In this document: positions 1 to 6,646 of the stretch, piece after piece | Layout: each line of letters begins with the position of its first letter | Position numbering within the stretch: the first letter of the stretch is position 1 | Assembly: GCA_002505495.1 (NCBI GenBank) | Contig: DAVI01000003.1 | Location: forward strand, 20,682-28,305 | Origin: Euryarchaeota archaeon UBA59 | GTDB taxonomy: Archaea; Thermoplasmatota; Poseidoniia; Poseidoniales; Thalassarchaeaceae | Direction of reading: 5' to 3' | Length of the DNA: 7,624 nt | The notes under the pieces: generated by a model | Told to the model about the DNA's origin: nothing | Seen by the model: the letters and a program-made list of their open reading frames with translations, nothing else | The model's database searches: none | Position numbers and translations under genes: made by a program

Positions 1-452
1 CCCCAATCGGGGTGAAGTCCCCCCACTGAATGAACCTCGTCGATGTGCTCAGCGAAGGGTGATACTCGAGAAATGTATTCCTCAACCGACAGGGCATATG
101 CGCCTTCTGACTTAGGCCCTCGCCTAAAGGCGCAAAATCGACAGGCAAGGACACAAATGTTAGTCTGGTTGACATGCAGGTTCCTGTTGAAGAAAACCTG
201 ATCTCCAAACCTTGCCGACTTCGATATGTGCGCTAAGCGCGACAGGGCTGGGAAGTCTGTACAAGATGACATGGTGATGCCGTCATTGATGGACAATCTT
301 TCACTCGCAGCGACTTTGACCGCTATCTCACCTAATTCAGGGTGGCCCAACAACTCCTCGGGGACCTCACATGCCAAGCGTTCTCGCCAATCCTGAAACA
401 CTCCAGCGTCAGCGGGTTCATCTGTCCATGAGCCCTCGCTATTCTGTCGCAT
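1..452 (-). CDS. mqnE: Aminofutalosine synthase MqnE (radical SAM), N-terminal 150 residues, cut by window edge
   Basis: Reading the minus strand from the ATG at 452 gives 150 codons without a stop, running off the left edge; the C-terminal part (family about 370-390 aa) is missing. A helical N-terminal region leads to NRNLHVNQTNIC and then the radical SAM motif CxxxCxxC (C100, C104, C107), which binds a 4Fe-4S cluster and S-adenosylmethionine. An EGAY motif follows near residue 117, and EVHSVGGLHPDW at 139-150 is a family signature. MqnE joins the adenosyl radical to 3-[(1-carboxyvinyl)oxy]benzoate to form aminofutalosine in the futalosine menaquinone pathway, in the cytosol. CofH (F420 synthesis) and MqnC are relatives with similar cores; EGAY plus EVHxVGGLHP favours MqnE. 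About 89 residues precede the NRN motif, which seems longer than usual. The start is supported by AGGAGG four bases upstream. The gene begins 27 nt after the ATPase gene, suggesting one transcript. Confidence 0.8.
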   Translation of the reverse strand, partial: MRQNSEGSWTDEPADAGVFQDWRERLACEVPEELLGHPELGEIAVKVAASERLSINDGITMSSCTDFPALSRLAHISKSARFGDQVFFNRNLHVNQTNICVLACRFCAFRRGPKSEGAYALSVEEYISRVSPFAEHIDEVHSVGGLHPDW

Positions 453-456
453 GCTT

Positions 457-462
457 CCTCCT
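457..462 (-). promoter_or_regulatory. Shine-Dalgarno site of mqnE
   Basis: On the minus strand AGGAGG stands four bases before the ATG at 452, within the 27-nt gap after the ATPase stop codon. It is a full-strength anti-16S match and fixes the start of mqnE. Its presence at an internal gene fits translation from a shared transcript with the ATPase. Confidence 0.75.
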
Positions 463-479
463 GATGGTGGGTTGATGAT

Positions 480-3431
480 TTAACGGCTGTCTCCAGCCGA
501 TGTCTGGCTCCCTCCTTGCCGTGACGCTAGGATCAACTTCCTGAATTCTTCTACCCAAAATACCGATGAGCCGATTACAATCACAACTAACCAGTCACTC
601 CATTGAAGTGGTATTGTGGAGAGCAGGTCTCCTATTGCAATCCCGATGATTGGGACCGAAACCTCAGACCACTGAACAATCAAAATCAACAGTGAGAGGC
701 TGATTGCAAATGAGGCGCTGATGAACTTATTTTGAAACAATCCTAACTTGAATGCTGACCGATTTATACTCCTACAGTTTACAACATTGAAAAGTTGGAA
801 GAGAATGAATGCAGCAAAGGAAATCGTCCTAGCATACTCAAATTTGGCGTCAGCGAACGCATCCCATGCAACTTCATCACATTCACCTGTTGAGGTGAAC
901 AGGCCGGGATCGCTCTCTTCTGAGAACCCGGAACAGGGTTCGTAGCCTTTTGCTGCATAGTGTCCGCCGGCGAGGAAGAAGATGGCTAGGGTGCCGCTCA
1001 CCATGATGAGGCCGAGGAAGAAGATGAGGCGCACATCGATTTGATTGGGAAGCGGTTCTGTGAGCGGGCGGGGGGGTTGACCCATCACATCCCCGTGTCT
1101 CTTCTCAATCCCGAGAGCGAGCGCTGGTGGCCCATCCATCAGGATGTTGATTACAAGTAGTTGGGTTGCCGTTAGTGGTAGGTCCCAACCGAAAAAGAAA
1201 GTGGCGCTTATGACGAGCAATACTGCTGCGACATTGGTAGAAATTTGGTAGCGTACGAAATTTCTGATATTCTGGTAAATCTTGCGTCCCTCTTCAACTG
1301 AATGCACTATGGTGGAGAAGTTGTCATCCTGGAGCACCATGTCCGCTGCGTCTCTCGCCACATCAGTGCCGGCCAATCCCATGGCGATGCCGATGTTTGC
1401 TTGCGAGAGAGCAGGAGCGTCATTGTCCCCGTCACCTGTCATGGCAACAACATGACCCATCTGTTGGAGGCGTGAAACGATACGCAGCTTCTGGTCTGGT
1501 GTCACGCGCGAGAACATTACGATTTTACCCAATTCCTCATCCAATTCCTCGTCGCTCATCTCCTTCAACTGGCGACCGGTGACAAACTTCGAATCGTCTT
1601 GAATAATCCCTATCTCTCTGCCTATGGCAAGTGCAGTCATCTGCTGGTCCCCGGTAATCATCATCACCCGAATACCCGCGTTTTGGCAGGTGCGAATCGC
1701 ATCACTAACCCCTGGCCGAGGTGGGTCCATGATACCTACTAGACCGAGGAAAATCAAACCGTTCTCGACACCCACAACATTCTCCATGTCTTCCTCACCG
1801 CTTAGTGGGCGGGCTGTTAGTGCGATGATACGCAGAGCTTGACTTGCCAGTTGCAGGTTGACTTCACCGATCTTGTTTCGGTGCTCGTCCTTGATTGGCA
1901 CGATTGCGCCATCTTGCAGGATATGGGTGATACGGGACAAATAGGGACCTATCGCTCCCTTCGAGAAGACCCAACGCTGACCGTCATATTCGTGAATGGT
2001 CGTCATTCTCTTACGAATTCGATCGAAGGTGAATTCTCGGAATCTTGGGTGGCGTTTTCTAAATTCATCAATTGGCTCATGCAATTTCTCACCCAAGACA
2101 GCACAGGCGGAATCAGTTGGATCACCAATGGCCCTCCAGTCATCATCGACCTTACGAATGTTACTGTTTTGGCAGAGAAGGCAGCAAGCCATGGCCAATT
2201 TGTAGCCTTTGTTCACCATCAACTCTGCCATCTCTGATTCGGGAAGTGGAGAACCTTCTCGGCAAAGCCCCCCTTCTGTCGGGTCAAATCCCTTGCCCGA
2301 TACATCGTAGACTTGGCCATCACAATAGAATGCACGGACCGCCATTTCATTCCTGGTGAGAGTCCCAGTCTTATCGGTACAGATGATAGTGGTGGAACCC
2401 AATGTCTCTACAACCTTCATCCGTGATATAATGGCCTTCTTTGCAGACATATTTCGCATTCCTAGTGCCAGAGTTATTACCAAAATAATGGGTAGTCCTT
2501 CGGGGACAATCGCAACGAATATCGCAACCGCGATGAGGAATTGTGCTGCTACCACGGTTTTCAATTCGGTTGCATTTGCACCATCCATCATGGCGATGAA
2601 AATGTTGAATCCAACGAGGGAGGTTGCAGCTAGAAGTGCAATAATCCCGAGAAATTTACCTAGAGATTCGAGTTTGACCTCCAATGGAGTCTTTGGAGTC
2701 TTGACATCCGAAAGACCAGCGGCGATATCGCCCAAGCTAGTGTTCATCCCGGTATTTACTACAATACCAAGTCCACGGCCACCAGAGACTACCGTGCCCA
2801 TGAATGCCATGTTGAACATTTCAGGCATTATGGAGTCTTTGTCGACCGGTTCGGTCTGCTTGTATACGATATCTGACTCCCCAGTCAAAGAGGATTCGTT
2901 GACTGAGAGTTGGTGGACCTCGATGAGCCTCACATCAGCAGGAACATTGAGCCCCTCCTCCAACCAAACCACATCTCCCGGGACCAAGATCTCCGTCGAG
3001 TGCCGATGTTCGAGCCCATCCCTGAGTACGATACAATGGCTGACCAAGAGTTTCTTCAGTGAATTCATCGCTTCTTCGGCCCTTCTCTCTTGAAGGTAGG
3101 AGAATACAGCGTTTATGCACAGCGCGAAGCAGATGAAGATAGGTGTTCCTAGGTCATCCGGTTTTGCGATATATGCGATGATTGCAGCCAACAATAGAAG
3201 ATAAACCATGGAGTCCCTGAAATGACTGAGAAATTTCCAAAACGGGTGAATAGGCTTCTTCCCCTCCAACTTATTCTCACCATAAGTGGCAGCTCTGTGT
3301 TCGGCGTCAACACTCGAGAGTCCGGATTCATCACTCGAAAGATTGCTATAAACCTCAGAAATTGGTAGGTGATGCCAATCTACCTTAGTCTCTGAAGGAA
3401 CAGAGTCAGAGTCCGACTGTTGCTGTAGCAT
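480..3431 (-). CDS. Type II P-type cation ATPase, probable PMCA-like Ca2+ exporter
   Basis: A complete 983-aa membrane pump that would use ATP to export a cation, most likely Ca2+. Order: cation-ATPase N domain (about 18-75), M1-M2 (75-113), actuator domain with TGES (183-186), M3-M4 (259-322) with the ion-binding PEGLP (310-314), phosphorylation motif DKTGT with D353, nucleotide domain with K491-G-A, DPPRPG (569-574), TGD (593-595), hinge TGDGDND (665-671), then M5-M10 (about 727-962). Ion-site residues visible are E311 (M4), N733 (M5), and N762 and D766 (M6). Positions equivalent to SERCA E771, T799 and E908 are A736, M765 and Q879, as in PMCA, so one Ca2+ per cycle is inferred. There is no long C-terminal regulatory tail. 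Odd points are the D and S substitutions in the hinge and a Cys pair (C833, C851) in the M7-M8 loop. Na+ or another cation cannot be excluded. The start at 3431 has no clear Shine-Dalgarno; the first methionine leads directly into a polar N-terminus. Confidence 0.93.
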   Translation of the reverse strand: MLQQQSDSDSVPSETKVDWHHLPISEVYSNLSSDESGLSSVDAEHRAATYGENKLEGKKPIHPFWKFLSHFRDSMVYLLLLAAIIAYIAKPDDLGTPIFICFALCINAVFSYLQERRAEEAMNSLKKLLVSHCIVLRDGLEHRHSTEILVPGDVVWLEEGLNVPADVRLIEVHQLSVNESSLTGESDIVYKQTEPVDKDSIMPEMFNMAFMGTVVSGGRGLGIVVNTGMNTSLGDIAAGLSDVKTPKTPLEVKLESLGKFLGIIALLAATSLVGFNIFIAMMDGANATELKTVVAAQFLIAVAIFVAIVPEGLPIILVITLALGMRNMSAKKAIISRMKVVETLGSTTIICTDKTGTLTRNEMAVRAFYCDGQVYDVSGKGFDPTEGGLCREGSPLPESEMAELMVNKGYKLAMACCLLCQNSNIRKVDDDWRAIGDPTDSACAVLGEKLHEPIDEFRKRHPRFREFTFDRIRKRMTTIHEYDGQRWVFSKGAIGPYLSRITHILQDGAIVPIKDEHRNKIGEVNLQLASQALRIIALTARPLSGEEDMENVVGVENGLIFLGLVGIMDPPRPGVSDAIRTCQNAGIRVMMITGDQQMTALAIGREIGIIQDDSKFVTGRQLKEMSDEELDEELGKIVMFSRVTPDQKLRIVSRLQQMGHVVAMTGDGDNDAPALSQANIGIAMGLAGTDVARDAADMVLQDDNFSTIVHSVEEGRKIYQNIRNFVRYQISTNVAAVLLVISATFFFGWDLPLTATQLLVINILMDGPPALALGIEKRHGDVMGQPPRPLTEPLPNQIDVRLIFFLGLIMVSGTLAIFFLAGGHYAAKGYEPCSGFSEESDPGLFTSTGECDEVAWDAFADAKFEYARTISFAAFILFQLFNVVNCRSINRSAFKLGLFQNKFISASFAISLSLLILIVQWSEVSVPIIGIAIGDLLSTIPLQWSDWLVVIVIGSSVFWVEEFRKLILASRQGGSQTSAGDSR

Positions 3432-3551
3432 ACGCTCGCCTATACCAAGGAGTGTTCGATTCGTATTTGATAGAGTGGGTGGTAACCCGTCCTATCTGAA
3501 TGCGGAGACAGCAGCCGTAGCATTGACGGTTCGTTCCCGCTTCGCCCACTT
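3432..3551. promoter_or_regulatory. Divergent intergenic region carrying both outward promoters
   Basis: These 120 nt separate the start codons of the ATPase (leftward) and the OPT transporter (rightward), so promoters for both blocks should lie here. Neither start has a clear Shine-Dalgarno. On the minus strand CTATCAAATACGA (3473-3461) is the only AT-rich box placed about 35 nt before the ATPase start, which would fit an archaeal TATA element for a very short leader; the match is weak. No convincing box was found 25-35 nt before the OPT start. GGGTggtaACCC (3477-3488) could form a small 4-bp hairpin and is probably chance. The promoter role is inferred from layout, not from a strong motif. 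Confidence 0.4.
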
Positions 3552-5678
3552 ATGGGAGAGCACCGGCCCTATGTCCCGGCAGAGACTACTCTGCCTGAAT
3601 TGACCGTTAGGGCACTGATACTCGGCGTCATCCTGGGCGCTCTCATGACCGCCGCCAATACCTACCTCGGCCTGTACATGGGAATGACCGTTTCCGCATC
3701 TATACCTGCTGCGGTGATGTCGATGCTACTTCTACGCATGATGTTCAAAGATGTCAATATCCTTGAGAACAACATTGTCCAGACCATGACTTCTGCTGGT
3801 GAGAGTCTCGCTGCCGGCGTGCTTTTCACAATGCCAGCATTGTTGGTCATGGGCAGGGAAATGGACACCCTTACCACCTTCATCGTAGCTGTTCTCGGGG
3901 GCATCATAGGTACCATCTTCACCATCACATTGCGACGTGTCTTCATTGTCGAAGAGGCACTACTCTACCCAGAAGGAATAGCTTGCGAGGAAGTCCTCAT
4001 CGCCGGTGAGAAAGGTGGCTCATACCTCAATGTCATCCTTTACGCGCTGGGGTTGGGTGCACTCTATGGCTGGATGGTGAAGGGATTCGAGTTGACGCAG
4101 GCGAAAGTCGAGGTGGCTGCTGACATCATCGGTGTGAGGATATACTCCTCACTCGATTACTCACTATCACTGATAGCAGTTGGTTGGATCGTCGGAATGC
4201 AGATCGCCTCGTTCATCTTCTTTGGCGCCATCATCGGGGTATTCATCCTCACACCTCTGTACGGGCTCACCTACGGCTGGCCGGTTGATCATGACATTGC
4301 ACATGGATTCAAGACTCTCTGGATGACCCACATCAGGTTCGTGGGAGTCGGCTGTATGGTCGTGGGTGGTCTTTGGACCCTGATTGACATGCGCGGGACC
4401 ATCAAATCGGGACTTAAGAAGGCCATTGGGGCCGATGTCAGTGGTGAGATGGGCAGCCTACCCCGTACCGAACAGGATATTCCAATGAATCGGGCGGTCA
4501 TCGCCCTGGGGGTGATTGCATTCCTCACTTTCCTCTTCTACTGGTGGAAAACAGATTCTCTACTGCTTGCAATCGTCGGTGCGATATTCCTCGCATTCAC
4601 TGCCTTCTTCTTCAGCGCCGTCGCTGGATACATTGCTGGTGTGGTCGGCTCCTCAAACTCTCCTGTCTCTGGGATGACGATTGCAACAATCATGGCGACG
4701 ACGCTCGTTGTCTGGTTAGTAGGCGGAGTGATCCTCGGAATGGCCCAAACCGACCTAATGTATGCCACACTGATCATCGCCTCCATTGTTGCCGTCAACG
4801 CGGCGATTGCAGGCGATGTGATGCAGGATCTGAAGACTGGGCATCTGCTTGGTGCTACGCCTTGGAAACAGCAGATTGCAGAGCTGATTGGCGTTCTTGT
4901 AGGTGCCGTGGTTGCCCCGCTCACCCTTACGGTACTGAATGAGGCGTTCCGAATCACTCCAACATATTGCGCGGCAAATCCTCACCCTGAGTGGGGCTGC
5001 GCCAAGGTCTTGGAGGCACCGCAAGCGGAAATCATCGGCACTCTCATCCAAGGGCTGTTTGGCGGTGATGTGAATTATCCGATGCTCGGTTTGGGGGTGC
5101 TCGTCGCGGTGATTATCATCGGGGCACGCTGGTACCTCGGCTCCTGGCAATCAAGCAAGATTAGGTTGTTCGGAATCTCAACCCCAATTCCAAAACTGTC
5201 TGGCGGCCCACAACTACCAATCATGTCCATAGCCATTGGAATGTACCTCCCCTTCTACCTCTCAGCGACCATCTTCCTAGGTGGTTCCCTGAACTATCTG
5301 GTCAGCCGGTCCGCCCACTTGCGAGTGGACGACACACTACGCGGTTCACCAAGTGAAGAGGCTATTGAGGCTGGCAAGAAGGTAATCAGCAGAGGCACTC
5401 TGATGTCTGCTGGCTTGATTGCGGGTGAAGCCCTGATGGGGGTTCTGATTGCCGTCTTCATAATTTTTGGATCGGCTCCGAGTAGCTGGTTGCCATTCCT
5501 CGGTACTCTAGGTCCGGTTTTCTCGACTCTGTTCTTCCTCTGGTTCTTCGGTGTTTTCACATGGCTGGTGACTCGAAATCTACCAACAAGCAAAAGGCCG
5601 TTTTCGTTGTTTTCAGATTGGATTCAAGTTCTGTTCGATGGCGGTCGCAGGTTGTTTGAGAAGATGAGAGTACCCTAA
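3552..5678 (+). CDS. OPT-superfamily transporter (oligopeptide or metal-chelate uptake)
   Basis: A complete 708-aa polytopic membrane protein, a normal length for prokaryotic OPT proteins. OPT transporters import oligopeptides or metal chelates, usually coupled to protons; the substrate cannot be read from sequence. Family signatures in order: PYVPAETTLPELT (6-18), NTYLGLYMGMTVSASIPAAV (36-55), EGIACEEVL (141-149), GSSNSPVSGMT (366-376), and AIAGDVMQDLKTG followed by GATPWKQQ (418-441). Hydrophobic segments run through most of the chain, with larger polar loops near 290-312 and 585-612. A loop at about 469-490 carries C473 and C483, possibly a disulfide outside the membrane. The C-terminus is short and basic. 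The ATG at 3552 is chosen because family similarity begins within six residues; there is no visible Shine-Dalgarno, as expected if the mRNA is leaderless. It leads the rightward block and is followed after 122 nt by transketolase genes with no evident functional tie. Confidence 0.93.
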   Translation: MGEHRPYVPAETTLPELTVRALILGVILGALMTAANTYLGLYMGMTVSASIPAAVMSMLLLRMMFKDVNILENNIVQTMTSAGESLAAGVLFTMPALLVMGREMDTLTTFIVAVLGGIIGTIFTITLRRVFIVEEALLYPEGIACEEVLIAGEKGGSYLNVILYALGLGALYGWMVKGFELTQAKVEVAADIIGVRIYSSLDYSLSLIAVGWIVGMQIASFIFFGAIIGVFILTPLYGLTYGWPVDHDIAHGFKTLWMTHIRFVGVGCMVVGGLWTLIDMRGTIKSGLKKAIGADVSGEMGSLPRTEQDIPMNRAVIALGVIAFLTFLFYWWKTDSLLLAIVGAIFLAFTAFFFSAVAGYIAGVVGSSNSPVSGMTIATIMATTLVVWLVGGVILGMAQTDLMYATLIIASIVAVNAAIAGDVMQDLKTGHLLGATPWKQQIAELIGVLVGAVVAPLTLTVLNEAFRITPTYCAANPHPEWGCAKVLEAPQAEIIGTLIQGLFGGDVNYPMLGLGVLVAVIIIGARWYLGSWQSSKIRLFGISTPIPKLSGGPQLPIMSIAIGMYLPFYLSATIFLGGSLNYLVSRSAHLRVDDTLRGSPSEEAIEAGKKVISRGTLMSAGLIAGEALMGVLIAVFIIFGSAPSSWLPFLGTLGPVFSTLFFLWFFGVFTWLVTRNLPTSKRPFSLFSDWIQVLFDGGRRLFEKMRVP

Positions 5679-5771
5679 GACAGCATGTGCGGGCTTCGAT
5701 TATTGAGTGCCAACTCTACGAGATTGCGTTTCTTAGACCAGTGTTGGGATGAAGAAACCATCAAAGGCTGA

Positions 5772-5796
5772 CGGAGAGGCAGTCCGGCCGGAGAGG
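5772..5796 (+). repeat. Direct repeat CGGAGAGG flanking a 10-bp palindrome
   Basis: CGGAGAGG occurs at 5772-5779 and again at 5789-5796, 17 nt apart. The perfect palindrome TCCGGCCGGA (5783-5792) overlaps the second copy. The second copy contains the likely ribosome binding site of the transketolase N gene. The palindrome could hide that site in a hairpin or bind a regulator, but motifs this short also arise by chance; several 10-bp palindromes are expected in a window of this size. Confidence 0.3.
5790..5793 (+). promoter_or_regulatory. Shine-Dalgarno site of the transketolase N-subunit gene
   Basis: GGAG at 5790-5793, within GGAGAGGGAG, is seven bases before the ATG at 5801. This spacing is ideal and supports that start. 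A further GGAG at 5796-5799 is too close to the ATG to be the better choice. Confidence 0.6.
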
Positions 5797-5800
5797 GAGT

Positions 5801-6646
5801 ATGGCGTCACTTGTCGAGGATAATCCCTCCAATTCAGACTCATCCGATATGTTGATTGAGACGGCGAGGAGATGTCGGCGTGAGATTGTGAAAATGACAC
5901 ATCGCGCTGCGGCCGGTCACCCTGGCGGTTCGTTGTCAGCAATTGACATTTTGACCGCACTCTACTGTCGCAGGCTGAACATAGACCCGCAGAATCCTGA
6001 TGACCCTGAGAGAGACCGTTTCATCATGAGCAAAGGGCACGCTTCACCCGGGATGTATGCCATCCTTCACGAATCGGGCTTCATCAGTGAGGAGGACTTG
6101 ACCTCATTTCGCAAGTTGGGTGGAGTCTGCCAAGGACATGTCGACATGAAATGGACTCCAGGCGTTGACTTCTCGGCCGGCAGCTTAGGCATGGGCCTCT
6201 CCTTTGGAATTGGCTGTGCACTCGCCGCACGGCTCGACGGCTCTGACAGAACTACATTTGTGATGTTGGGCGATGGCGAACTCCAAGAGGGTCAGGTTTG
6301 GGAGGCTGCGATAGCAGCTGTCCACCATGAAATCGGGAATTTGAAGGTGTTCGTCGACAGAAATCGGATCCAAAACGATGACTTCGTTGACAAGCAGATG
6401 CGAATCTTCGATGTTGCAGCCAAATGGGATGGCTTCGGCTGGGCTGTAAGAGAAATTGACGGCCACGATATGGATGAGATTCTATCCGCTATACAATGGC
6501 TGGACAGCATTACTGACGGTCCAGCAGTGGTCATCGCTCACACGGTCAAGGGAAAGGGAGTTTCCTTCATGGAGAATAACCCGAAATTTCACGGGGCAGC
6601 GCCCAACGATGAGCAGTTGGCCCAAGCACTGGAGGAGTTGGCATGA
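5801..6646 (+). CDS. tkt: Transketolase, N-terminal (thiamine diphosphate-binding) subunit
   Basis: A 281-aa protein equal to the first domain of full-length transketolase. With the next gene's product it should move two-carbon ketol units between sugar phosphates in the cytosolic non-oxidative pentose phosphate pathway. Visible sites: AGHPGGSLS with H40, SKGHASP with H80, QGH with H113, GSLGMGLSFGIG (127-138), and the cofactor motif GDGELQEGQVWEA (157-169), with D158 and then N188 and I190 as likely Mg2+ ligands. VKGKGVSFMENN (249-260) precedes substrate-site H264. The usual DRNGLQ reads DRNRIQ, followed by NDDFVDK, so the cofactor loop is a variant form. The N-terminal 17 residues are polar, Ser/Asp-rich and probably disordered. 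The start at 5801 has GGAG seven bases upstream. The stop overlaps the next start as ATGA. A split transketolase is usual in archaea and some bacteria, so this is not a broken gene. Confidence 0.93.
   Translation: MASLVEDNPSNSDSSDMLIETARRCRREIVKMTHRAAAGHPGGSLSAIDILTALYCRRLNIDPQNPDDPERDRFIMSKGHASPGMYAILHESGFISEEDLTSFRKLGGVCQGHVDMKWTPGVDFSAGSLGMGLSFGIGCALAARLDGSDRTTFVMLGDGELQEGQVWEAAIAAVHHEIGNLKVFVDRNRIQNDDFVDKQMRIFDVAAKWDGFGWAVREIDGHDMDEILSAIQWLDSITDGPAVVIAHTVKGKGVSFMENNPKFHGAAPNDEQLAQALEELA
6631..6637 (+). promoter_or_regulatory. Shine-Dalgarno site of the transketolase C-subunit gene
   Basis: GGAGGAG lies five bases before the ATG at 6643 and inside the last codons of the N-subunit gene, where it encodes Glu-Glu. 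It fixes the downstream start and, with the ATGA overlap, points to coupled translation of the two subunits. Confidence 0.75.

Larger units (their letters stand above)
5679..5800 (+). other. Intergenic gap before the transketolase genes
   Basis: These 122 nt lie between the OPT stop and the transketolase N-subunit start. No credible small gene, RNA gene or T-tract terminator was seen. The spacing is long enough for a separate promoter, but no strong TATA-like or -35/-10 element stands out. The last 30 nt are purine-rich and contain a ribosome binding site, a repeated CGGAGAGG box and a short palindrome. Whether the transketolase genes share the OPT transcript is undecided. Confidence 0.5.

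Noticed and set aside
1839..2237. Plus-strand open frame of 132 codons within the ATPase gene
   Set aside because: Antisense shadow of the nucleotide-binding domain, with no motif or ribosome binding site.
2356..3093. Plus-strand open frame of 245 codons opposite the ATPase gene
   Set aside because: It is entirely antisense to conserved ATPase domains, has a low-complexity Ser/Thr/Pro-rich translation with no recognisable motif, and is explained by codon bias on the other strand.
3477..3488. GGGT-ACCC mini-hairpin in the divergent region as an operator
   Set aside because: A 4-bp stem is expected often by chance and has no second copy nearby.
4538..4957. Overlapping open frames on both strands within the OPT gene
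   Set aside because: They overlap conserved OPT signatures in the real frame and their translations look compositionally artificial.
5733..5960. Minus-strand open frame of 75 codons crossing the gap before transketolase
   Set aside because: It overlaps the start and the GHPGG motif region of the transketolase N gene and has no recognisable product.
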